In this document: piece by piece, positions 1 to 5,624 of the stretch
How positions within the stretch are numbered: position 1 is the stretch's first letter
Layout: every line of letters begins with the position of its first letter
NCBI GenBank assembly: GCA_037142475.1
Contig: JBAXAR010000119.1
Location: 1 to 5,624, forward strand
Reading direction: 5' to 3'
Origin: CAIUMH01 sp037142475
GTDB taxonomy: Bacteria; Actinomycetota; Acidimicrobiia; Acidimicrobiales; RAAP-2
Length of the DNA stretch: 5,624 nt
Program-made: the position numbers and the translations under genes
Notes under the pieces: model-generated
Seen by the model: only the letters and a program-made list of their open reading frames with translations
The model's database searches: none
Told to the model about the DNA's origin: nothing

Positions 1-909
1 GAGTACAAGTGCGACGCCCACCCAGACGAGGTGGAAAGCGACGCTGGCGTGGCCAGAGGTCGCCTGGGTGAATGAGGTGACGAGGCTGGTAACCGGATTC
101 GCGAATCCCCCGTGGTGGGCCGCTTCGGTCTGCACGTGGATGGGAAGGAGTAGGTCCCCGAAAGCATGCTTACACCACGAGAGAAAGCCCGCCAGAGCGA
201 CGACGGGACTGAGAATTGCCAGCATTCTGGCGAGCAGGTCGGAACCTCTCCGTTGCCACGCCTCCACGCAGATGGGGATGACAAGAAGCACCCCTACGGG
301 TCTGCTTAGGGAAGCTCCCGCCGCGAGCAGGCCAACGAAGATCCACCGGGTAGATCCGAGACCTGCGCCAGATGTGCGGCTTCGGAGCATGATCAGCGTT
401 CCCGTCACCAGGAGGACGAGGAGCGGTTCGGCGTAGCCCATGACGGATGCCAAGGCACCCGGGGTGAGGCTCATCAACCACAGTGATGTCGTTCTCGTGG
501 TTGCACTCGCCCCCATGATCCGGGCGAGTCGGTCGACGAGGACAAGCACCCCGAGCCACAGAGCGCTGGTGATGATGATCGCAGAGGCGGTGAGTGGCAG
601 GCCTACGCCGTGAATGCCTCGAAGGATCTCGGGCCAGAGGGGGAAAAACCGTGCTGACTCTCGTCCAGCGGTGACGTAGCCATGCGAGGCGATCGAGAGA
701 TACCAACCTGTATCCCAACCGACAAGTCCCTGATGAACTCGATCAATGGCAGTCCCCGACGCGACTCGACCCGAGTCGGCTAACCATCGGGACGCCATGA
801 GTGAGCCGATGACGATGATTCGAGATACCGCCCACGGCACCAAGGCGACCCGCAGGGAGTCGAGGAGCGTTGCGTGATTCGCCGGCCGATGGACGGTGTG
901 TGAAGTCAC
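1..909 (-). CDS. PIG-V/Gpi18-like integral-membrane mannosyltransferase (3' end cut off by the window edge)
   Basis: Reading the minus strand from GTG at 909-907 gives 303 codons with no stop before the left edge. Bacterial relatives are usually about 400 residues, so roughly the last quarter is missing. Visible marks of the PIG-V/COG5542 family are WDTGWYLSIASHGY (residues 65-78, with the conserved Trp-Asp after the first membrane segment), FFPLWPEILR (88-97), MGYAEPLLVLL (157-167) and SLSRPVGVLL (200-209). Hydrophobic segments lie near 20-40, 103-129, 155-175, 189-214, 226-246 and 288 onward. The family transfers mannose, or a related sugar, from polyprenyl-phosphate donors at the membrane; the acceptor here is unknown. 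The GTG start overlaps the upstream GT39 stop as GTGA. No Shine-Dalgarno sequence is visible, so translational coupling is likely. Family assignment is fairly sure; the exact sugar and substrate are not. Confidence 0.85.
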   Translation of the reverse strand, partial: MTSHTVHRPANHATLLDSLRVALVPWAVSRIIVIGSLMASRWLADSGRVASGTAIDRVHQGLVGWDTGWYLSIASHGYVTAGRESARFFPLWPEILRGIHGVGLPLTASAIIITSALWLGVLVLVDRLARIMGASATTRTTSLWLMSLTPGALASVMGYAEPLLVLLVTGTLIMLRSRTSGAGLGSTRWIFVGLLAAGASLSRPVGVLLVIPICVEAWQRRGSDLLARMLAILSPVVALAGFLSWCKHAFGDLLLPIHVQTEAAHHGGFANPVTSLVTSFTQATSGHASVAFHLVWVGVALVL

Positions 910-2663
910 GGAGCGGAGGTCGACGCGTTCGCTATCTCGGGAGGCGCAAACTGCGTCAGGTTCATCGACTGGTAGTAGATCTTCGGGTGAGCGTTGACCC
1001 ACTGGTGACCGCCCCAGCCGGGGAGATTGATCAGTGCGGACGCCAAGTGGCCACATGTGTCCTTATAAGTTCCGTAGCCGGTTGACCAGACGAGCCAGAC
1101 AGAGTGACCATCGGCCGCCCCGTCCAATCGCTCGGCGAAGGCCTTCGGGGTGGTCGACTTCAGCGCCATTGCGTAGTTGACCCAGTTGATTCTGCGGGGG
1201 TCATTGAAACGTGGGTACGCCACGGTTCTGAGATTCCCATTCGGCAGAACACGCATCGTCGATGGTCCGAGCTGGTCAGGGCAGAAGGCAACGAGGTCCC
1301 CTGGCTGAGCGTGCTGGGCGATGACCGATGCGACCGCACGGGATTGGGTGCGCTGGGTGGTTGTCCCTGCCAGAGAGCAACTGAGCATGCCGACCACGAG
1401 GAAGCCAACAACGGTGAGCCTGACCCATGGCACAGCAACAACCCCGGTCCCGATGGCGATCAGGATGAGGAACGGTATGAACACGACGCTTGCGTAGCGA
1501 GGCACAAAGGCACTCTTCGACATGTGGGCTCCGACGATGCCGATTGTCATCGTGGCGAAGACGATCCATGTCATGAGCCGGGCCGGAACGCGGGATCGCA
1601 GATCGAGTTCGATCAGAGTCCCGGATTTCGCCACTCCGAACACAGCGCCAATGATGAGAGCCGCACTTACCAAACCGAGCAGTGTCGTGATCGTTGTGCC
1701 TCCGGAAGGCTGTGCCCCCTGGTTGTCGTAGAAGTGAAGCACTCCAGTCACTGATGCTTGGAGCCGTGGTGTCACGGCCCACGGCGTGCCGGTGTGTGCT
1801 GACTGGAAGAGGAACGTGGGCAGCCAGGGCAGGAAAGCCAGTCCGGCCACCACGAGACTCCCCGCCCCAAAGCGTCCAGACCGTCGAGTATCCGGCTTGG
1901 TTCCGAAGATCCCAGCTGCCACGAACCAGGCTCCGACGGCGGCGAGGAGGTAGAGGCTCCAGTAGTGGGTATAGAGCAGGCTTGCGGCGATCAACGCGAC
2001 AAGCCCGGCGCGGAGTGGCGTTGGGCGCTCGAAAAGCCGCGTGATAGCCAGGATTCCAAAGGCCACCAAGAGAGTGACCAGGGCGTACATCCGTGCTTCG
2101 GTGGCGTAGTAGGCCGCATAGCTTGACGCCGCGAACAGAGCCGCCGTGATCGCTGCCACCTCAAGTCCCCAGAGGCGTCGTACTGCGACGAACGTCACAC
2201 CGACTGCCGCCACTGCACAGATTCCTGAGAATGCCCTTGAGGAGAAGTCGGTCGAACCGAAGATCTGCATCCAGAAGTGCAGCAATACGTAGTAGAGCGG
2301 AGGGGCGCCATCGTGTTTCAAAGCAGCGGGAATTGACGCCACCGGAAGCTTTGCGATGCTGACCGAGAGAGCCTCGTCAAGCCACATCAGCGATGTCGTC
2401 GAAAATCGAATCCACACTCCGATGGCAAGATCGACCCCAAGGAGAACGAGAGCCAACTGCCCAAGACGCCCAGAGATCGGCGTAGCCCGATCTGCCTTGA
2501 GCGATGACCAGTGTGAGTCGACTAATTCGGAATGGTTCGGTTCCCTCGGTGGCACGGGATGGATGCTAGCCATGGTGGGCACGGTGGACGGTGAACCTCG
2601 ATGCTGAGCGTGGGGTTCGTTGTTCTTCACAGGTGGGTCCGCTTGACGTAGCATCTCGTTCAC
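906..2663 (-). CDS. GT39/PMT-like polytopic membrane glycosyltransferase
   Basis: A 585-residue GT-C fold protein. After a hydrophilic N-terminal tail (1-66) comes the first membrane helix (67-86), then the first outer loop with WLDE (94-97), whose Asp-Glu pair sits where GT39 enzymes keep their catalytic acid. Next are HDGAPPLYYVLLHFW (117-131), YATEARMYAL (186-195), YTHYWSLYL (231-239) and RYASVVFIPFL (389-399), all typical of the PMT_2/GT39 group. About 10-12 membrane segments end near 432. A soluble domain of about 150 residues follows, probably extracytoplasmic, with CPDQLGP (461-467) and a second cysteine at 537. The family moves sugars from polyprenyl-phosphate carriers to lipids, glycans or proteins; donor and acceptor are not determined. 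The GTG start at 2663 lacks a clear Shine-Dalgarno sequence. ATG at 2654 (codon 4) and ATG at 2573 (codon 31) are alternatives, and the latter would leave room for the divergent promoter. It is probably cotranscribed with the PIG-V-like gene. Confidence 0.9.
   Translation of the reverse strand: MNEMLRQADPPVKNNEPHAQHRGSPSTVPTMASIHPVPPREPNHSELVDSHWSSLKADRATPISGRLGQLALVLLGVDLAIGVWIRFSTTSLMWLDEALSVSIAKLPVASIPAALKHDGAPPLYYVLLHFWMQIFGSTDFSSRAFSGICAVAAVGVTFVAVRRLWGLEVAAITAALFAASSYAAYYATEARMYALVTLLVAFGILAITRLFERPTPLRAGLVALIAASLLYTHYWSLYLLAAVGAWFVAAGIFGTKPDTRRSGRFGAGSLVVAGLAFLPWLPTFLFQSAHTGTPWAVTPRLQASVTGVLHFYDNQGAQPSGGTTITTLLGLVSAALIIGAVFGVAKSGTLIELDLRSRVPARLMTWIVFATMTIGIVGAHMSKSAFVPRYASVVFIPFLILIAIGTGVVAVPWVRLTVVGFLVVGMLSCSLAGTTTQRTQSRAVASVIAQHAQPGDLVAFCPDQLGPSTMRVLPNGNLRTVAYPRFNDPRRINWVNYAMALKSTTPKAFAERLDGAADGHSVWLVWSTGYGTYKDTCGHLASALINLPGWGGHQWVNAHPKIYYQSMNLTQFAPPEIANASTSAP
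2626..2654 (+). promoter_or_regulatory. Candidate promoter for the ABC transporter operon
   Basis: A -35-like TTCACA (2626-2631, 5 of 6 to TTGACA) is separated by exactly 17 nt from a -10-like TAGCAT (2649-2654, 4 of 6 to TATAAT). Transcription would start near 2661 and give a leader of about 30 nt that holds the Shine-Dalgarno sequence of the first permease. The site lies inside the annotated 5' end of the GT39 gene on the other strand. It is based on pattern matching only, and GC-rich actinobacteria tolerate weak promoters, so a chance match is possible. Confidence 0.35.
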
Positions 2664-2674
2664 AAGTTGGCATC

Positions 2675-2682
2675 AAGGGGGA
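2675..2682 (+). promoter_or_regulatory. Ribosome binding site of the DppB-like permease
   Basis: AAGGGGGA lies 8-9 nt before ATG 2691. It decides the start: the reading frame also has an in-frame TTG at 2667, but that lies upstream of this site, has no purine-rich sequence in front of it, and would add eight residues before the usual MAKFLAKRL-type permease N-terminus. Confidence 0.75.
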
Positions 2683-2690
2683 CAAGACTT

Positions 2691-3638
2691 ATGGCGAAGT
2701 TCTTGGCGAAGCGCCTCGTGGCGCTTGTCGGCATCCTCTTTGTCGTTTCGATTGGGACCTTCCTTCTGATTCACCTGCTTCCTGGTGACCCGACGGTCAC
2801 GATCCTTGGTCCAAGCGACAACGCCCACAACCGAGCGGTGTTGATGCAGCAACTGGGGCTCGATAAGCCGATCTTCGAGCAGTACGGGATCTGGATCGTG
2901 AATGTCCTGCAAGGCAATCTGGGTCAGTCCTTCGTGACGCACCAGACCGTTATGAGCACGCTGAGACACTCCGTACCGATCGACCTGGAGTTGGTTGTCA
3001 TCTCTCAGGTCATCGCTCTTGGAGCGGCTATCCCGCTCGCTATCGCTTCGGCGAAGCGACCGAACGGGCTTCTTGACAAGATCACGACGACAACTAGTTT
3101 CGCGATGCTGGCGCTGCCGCCATTCATCATCATCGTGGTGATGGTTATGTTTTTCGCCATCGATATCCACGTGTTCCCCGGACCGGGGTCGTATGTGCCG
3201 CTCATGGAGGACCCGGTGTCGAACCTCCACACCATGATCCTGCCGAGCCTCGTCCTGGCCGCAGGTTCAGTGGTCGTGTATTTCCGTCTCTTGCGAGGTG
3301 ACTTGATCTCGACACTCCAAGAGGAATTCATCGTGATGGCTCGGTCGAAGGGGCTCTCCGACCGATACATCATGTGGCGACACGCCCTTCGGCCATCATC
3401 ACTTTCACTTCTTGCTGCAGCAGGGTTGAACATCGGTGGCCTTGTGGCCGGTGCGTTCGTTGTCGAGTACCTCCTGCAACTCCCTGGCTTGGGCTACGCG
3501 TTGGTGAACTCGATTCAGCAAGTCGACTACCTCTCGGTGCAGGGCATCACCCTCTTTGTCGCCGTGGTTGTTGTCTGCCTGAACTTCGTCATCGATTTCC
3601 TGTTCACCATCGTCGACCCGAGGATCGCCCGTGACTGA
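2691..3638 (+). CDS. Dipeptide/oligopeptide/nickel-type ABC transporter permease, DppB-like
   Basis: A 315-residue inner-membrane permease, the normal length for the family. It opens with the standard DppB/OppB N-terminus: a short basic stretch (KFLAKRL), a first helix near 9-30 and then LLPGDP (29-34). Further helices lie near 98-122, 132-157, 178-203, 239-261 and 285-308, giving the usual six. The cytoplasmic EAA-type loop that docks on the ATPase is at 211-236 (EEFIVMARSKGLSDRY, with the invariant Gly at 221). It is followed by the family motif VVEYLLQLPGLG (257-268) and ends with VDPRI (308-312). It should pair with the DppC-like permease to form the translocation channel. It is the first gene of the plus-strand operon. 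Its 3' end overlaps the next gene by 8 nt, which suggests translational coupling and balanced subunit production. The substrate cannot be told from the permease alone. Confidence 0.93.
   Translation: MAKFLAKRLVALVGILFVVSIGTFLLIHLLPGDPTVTILGPSDNAHNRAVLMQQLGLDKPIFEQYGIWIVNVLQGNLGQSFVTHQTVMSTLRHSVPIDLELVVISQVIALGAAIPLAIASAKRPNGLLDKITTTTSFAMLALPPFIIIVVMVMFFAIDIHVFPGPGSYVPLMEDPVSNLHTMILPSLVLAAGSVVVYFRLLRGDLISTLQEEFIVMARSKGLSDRYIMWRHALRPSSLSLLAAAGLNIGGLVAGAFVVEYLLQLPGLGYALVNSIQQVDYLSVQGITLFVAVVVVCLNFVIDFLFTIVDPRIARD
3620..3624 (+). promoter_or_regulatory. Ribosome binding site of the DppC-like permease
   Basis: GAGGA, 6 nt before GTG 3631, sits inside the last codons of the preceding permease gene. 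It supports the GTG start and the 8-nt gene overlap. Confidence 0.7.
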
Positions 3639-4521
3639 CGTCCTAGAACACACCTTCCACGGGGAGGATCCGCTTGAAGAGCTTGTCGCCCCGAAGGCTC
3701 ATAGAAAGCCGAAGTTGAATTGGGTGTTCTGGGTCTTCTTGTCCTGGATCGGAATCGTGATCGTGACTTCTGTGTTCGCGGGGCTTCTCGGGCTTGACGA
3801 CCCGACCAATCAGAATTTCGAAGCCATCAACCAGGGGCCCACCGCCAGTCATATCCTGGGTACTGATGATCTGGGTCGCGACATACTGAGTCGGATCGTC
3901 TACGGAGCTCGCGTGTCCCTCGTCGTTGGTTTCGGGGCGATGATTTTCGCGATGGCTATCGGTGGGACGCTCGGAATGGTCGCTGCGTATCGGCGTGGAC
4001 CAGTGGACAACCTCGTGAGCGCCGCGTCCTACGTGATGCTCGCCTTCCCTGCTCTTGTGGCTGTCATCGCCATCGTGTCGTTTTGGGGGCACGAGATCTG
4101 GAAGATCACACTCATCATCGGCATTGCCAGTACGCCATTGGTCTATCGGGTCGTCCGAGCCTCAACCCTCTCGTATGCCACACGTGACTTCGTCACCGCT
4201 GCCAAGGCTCAGGGAGCGAAGGATTCGAGGATCTTGGTGAGAGAGTTGCTGCCGAACATCCTTCCGGCAGTGATCTCCTTTTTCCTCATCGGTGTCGCCA
4301 GTGTGATCATTCTTGAGGGAGCCTTGGCCTTCCTTGGACTGAGCGTTGATGCCCCCACGCCGTCGTGGGGCAACATGATCAACGAGTCTCGGACCTACCT
4401 CAGCGACAACCCTTGGCTGGCGTTATTCCCATCGCTCGCGATGTTCCTCTTCTTGATCTCCCTGAACATTGTCGGAGATACCCTCCGATCGTTCCTCGAC
4501 GTCCAGGAGGGGAAGCTGTGA
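3631..4521 (+). CDS. Dipeptide/oligopeptide/nickel-type ABC transporter permease, DppC-like
   Basis: A 296-residue partner permease of usual length. A charged cytoplasmic tail (1-29) leads to the first helix (about 31-53). The DppC/OppC signature HILGTDDLGRDILSRIVYGARVSL follows at 74-97. Helices lie near 98-120, 129-151, 158-173, 211-235 and 262-282. The EAA-type loop for ATPase docking is at about 184-210 (RDFVTAAKAQGAKDSRIL, with Gly195). The family motif LGLSVDAPTPSWGNMI is at 235-250, and the C-terminus has GDTLRSFLD (282-290), a close match to the usual GDxLRDxLDP ending. It forms the heterodimeric channel with the DppB-like protein. The start is GTG, supported by a GAGGA site. The TGA stop overlaps the GTG of the ATPase gene by 4 nt (GTGA). 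Confidence 0.93.
   Translation: MTDVLEHTFHGEDPLEELVAPKAHRKPKLNWVFWVFLSWIGIVIVTSVFAGLLGLDDPTNQNFEAINQGPTASHILGTDDLGRDILSRIVYGARVSLVVGFGAMIFAMAIGGTLGMVAAYRRGPVDNLVSAASYVMLAFPALVAVIAIVSFWGHEIWKITLIIGIASTPLVYRVVRASTLSYATRDFVTAAKAQGAKDSRILVRELLPNILPAVISFFLIGVASVIILEGALAFLGLSVDAPTPSWGNMINESRTYLSDNPWLALFPSLAMFLFLISLNIVGDTLRSFLDVQEGKL
4505..4512 (+). promoter_or_regulatory. Ribosome binding site of the DppD-like ATPase
   Basis: AGGAGGGG, 5 nt before GTG 4518, is the strongest Shine-Dalgarno match in the window. It fixes the ATPase start at GTG 4518, although the frame stays open upstream to ATG 4365, which is inside the permease gene. Confidence 0.85.
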
Positions 4522-5588
4522 GCGCCGACAAAATGGTGGATTCCAGTGCGTTCCCCTCCGAAGAGGAAAACAACGCGCCTTTGTTGACGGTCAAGGACCT
4601 CCGAACCACCTTCACCACACCGCGAGGCCAACTCACCGCCGTCGATGGTGTGTCACTTGAACTGTCCCGAGGAGAGACACTGGGGATCGTCGGTGAATCA
4701 GGCTCGGGGAAGACTGTCCTATCTCGATCGATCATGGGGCTCATCCCGCGTCGAGGCGTCACTCAATCGGGATCAATCACCTTTGAGGACCTTGAGATCG
4801 TCGGAGCCTCAAACGATGATCTCCGCTCGGTGTGGGGCGCCAAGGTTTCCATGGTGTTTCAGGACCCAATGACCTCTCTGAACCCAGTTGTTCGTATTGG
4901 CCGACAGATCACCGAGTCACTTCGCCTCCACACTTCGATGGACAAGGCGGAAGCGACGAAGCGGGCCATCACCCTGCTGAGCCAGGTGGGGATTCCTTCT
5001 CCTGACGAACGAGTCAAGGCGTATCCGCACCAGCTATCCGGAGGCATGCGCCAACGGGTGATGATCGCCATTGCTTTGGCGTGTTCTCCCCGCCTCCTTC
5101 TCGCCGACGAGCCGACGACAGGTCTCGACGTGACTGTTCAAGCTCAAATCCTTGACCTTCTCTCATCGCTCCAGGTCGAAATGAATATGGCGGTGATTCT
5201 GGTCACCCACGACCTGGGTGTGGTGGCCACCCGAACGGACCGGATTGCAGTGATGTACGCCGGCAAAATCGTCGAACTGGCTACGACAAAGACCCTGTTT
5301 TCTGACATGGCCATGCCCTACACGAAGGCTCTTTTGAATTCGACTCCGAGACTGTCGGACCCGAGCCACTCTCGGCTCGTGGCCATCGACGGGCGGCCAC
5401 CTGACTTGATCTCGCCGCCCAAGGGCTGCAGTTTCGCCCCTCGATGCACATCAGCGACCGAACAGTGTCGGTCTGCCGCTCCCCCATTGACTCCGGTTCC
5501 CGGCGACCCCAGCCACTTGTTCGCGTGCTGGAATCCCCTCCCGGGTGGTAACGCTGGCCGAGTGGCCACGACGCAAGGAGCATCTTGA
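4518..5588 (+). CDS. Dipeptide/oligopeptide ABC transporter ATP-binding protein, DppD/OppD-like
   Basis: A 356-residue ATPase with every ABC motif intact: Walker A GESGSGKT (59-66), Q-loop at Gln115 in VFQDPMTSLNPV, signature LSGGMRQR (173-180), Walker B LLLADEP (193-199) followed by the D-loop region TTGLD, and switch His231 in LVTHD. After the nucleotide-binding domain comes the oligopeptide/dipeptide-transporter C-terminal region from about 266 (MPYTKALL). It contains four cysteines, 304, 310, 317 and 337, in the pattern GCSFAPRC, EQC and FACW. In this family these are conserved, and in DppD-type subunits they have been linked to an iron-sulfur cluster. The protein binds the permease EAA loops and powers import, normally as a heterodimer with a DppF-type ATPase, whose gene starts right after it (1-nt overlap, TGATG). 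The start is GTG 4518 by its Shine-Dalgarno sequence and the GTGA overlap with the permease; ATG 4533 is a weaker alternative. Confidence 0.95.
   Translation: MSADKMVDSSAFPSEEENNAPLLTVKDLRTTFTTPRGQLTAVDGVSLELSRGETLGIVGESGSGKTVLSRSIMGLIPRRGVTQSGSITFEDLEIVGASNDDLRSVWGAKVSMVFQDPMTSLNPVVRIGRQITESLRLHTSMDKAEATKRAITLLSQVGIPSPDERVKAYPHQLSGGMRQRVMIAIALACSPRLLLADEPTTGLDVTVQAQILDLLSSLQVEMNMAVILVTHDLGVVATRTDRIAVMYAGKIVELATTKTLFSDMAMPYTKALLNSTPRLSDPSHSRLVAIDGRPPDLISPPKGCSFAPRCTSATEQCRSAAPPLTPVPGDPSHLFACWNPLPGGNAGRVATTQGAS
5575..5580 (+). promoter_or_regulatory. Ribosome binding site of the next ATPase gene
   Basis: AAGGAG, 7 nt before ATG 5588, lies in the last codons of the DppD-like gene. It shows that a new gene begins at the right edge. 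Confidence 0.75.
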
Positions 5589-5624
5589 TGACTGCAGCAC
5601 CGACGCCACTGCTGTCCGTAAAGG
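5588..5624 (+). CDS. Start of a second ABC transporter ATPase, probably DppF/OppF-like (5' fragment)
   Basis: Only 12 codons are in the window, reading MTAAPTPLLSVK. The ATG overlaps the previous stop by 1 nt (TGATG) and has a good AAGGAG site 7 nt upstream. The short tail followed by PLLSVK resembles both the PLLTVKDL segment that opens the preceding ATPase domain and the usual start of DppF/OppF proteins. Dpp/Opp operons commonly have a DppF-type gene straight after DppD. That a gene starts here is well supported; its identity rests mainly on gene order. Confidence 0.65.
   Translation, partial: MTAAPTPLLSVK

Noticed and set aside
170..718. A 182-codon minus-strand open frame at the left side
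   Set aside because: It is Arg-, Pro- and His-rich with no membrane or domain signal, and lies out of frame inside the PIG-V-like gene, whose frame carries clear family motifs.
1104..1754. A 216-codon plus-strand open frame antisense to the GT39 gene
   Set aside because: Its charged, low-complexity composition is typical of an antisense shadow, and it matches no family I recognise. The opposite strand encodes a well-supported membrane enzyme.
2642..2677. Short inverted repeat CTTGA ... TCAAG and a direct repeat GCATC (2651 and 2670) in the divergent region, considered as an operator
   Set aside because: The arms are only 5 nt, with a 26-nt gap for the inverted repeat, so they are expected by chance; no regulator gene is nearby to support them.
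2664..2740. Minus-strand promoter for the glycosyltransferase genes (CATAAG as -10)
   Set aside because: The hexamer at 17 nt upstream (AGGCGC) does not resemble a -35 element, and no better pair was found, so no site is annotated.
4365..4517. Possible 51-residue N-terminal extension of the DppD-like ATPase from ATG 4365
   Set aside because: It would lie wholly inside the DppC-like gene in another frame, lacks any family resemblance, and is bypassed by the strong AGGAGGGG site placed for GTG 4518.
1..5624. CRISPR array, tRNA or rRNA genes, insertion-sequence ends, phage or defence genes
   Set aside because: No regularly spaced repeats, RNA-gene signatures, transposase motifs or terminal inverted repeats were seen. 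The window is fully accounted for by the two gene clusters.

Overview
The window looks like a chromosomal segment from a fairly GC-rich bacterium. It is most likely an actinobacterium, because it carries two GT-C type membrane glycosyltransferases of kinds common in that phylum (a PIG-V-like and a GT39-like protein), uses GTG starts often and packs genes into overlapping operons. This assignment is inference; no rRNA or marker gene is present.

Left half (1-2663, minus strand): two integral-membrane sugar transferases read leftwards. The first is a complete GT39/PMT-like gene (906-2663). Its TGA stop overlaps by 4 nt the GTG start of a second gene (909 down to the left edge, 3' end missing), a PIG-V/Gpi18-like mannosyltransferase. 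Both probably take sugar from a polyprenyl-phosphate donor and transfer it on the outer face of the membrane to an envelope lipid, glycan or protein. The acceptor cannot be read from the sequence.

Right half (2691-5624, plus strand): a divergent operon for a peptide/nickel-family (Dpp/Opp) ABC importer. It has a DppB-like permease, a DppC-like permease, a DppD-like ATPase and the first 12 codons of what is probably the DppF-like ATPase. The junctions overlap by 8, 4 and 1 nt, and each gene has a clear Shine-Dalgarno sequence. Together they would form a two-permease, two-ATPase importer for oligopeptides or a similar solute. No substrate-binding protein gene is in the window, so the substrate is undetermined.

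The two units diverge from a very tight junction, 27 nt between the annotated starts. A plausible sigma-70-type promoter for the transporter lies inside the annotated 5' end of the GT39 gene, which suggests the real GT39 start may be further in (ATG at 2573). No RNA gene, mobile element, CRISPR array, long repeat or clear terminator was seen, and no stretch over 300 bases lacks a gene. I see no evidence for a novel system. The points worth a second look are the paired glycosyltransferases, the divergent junction, and cysteine features in DppD and the GT39 protein.
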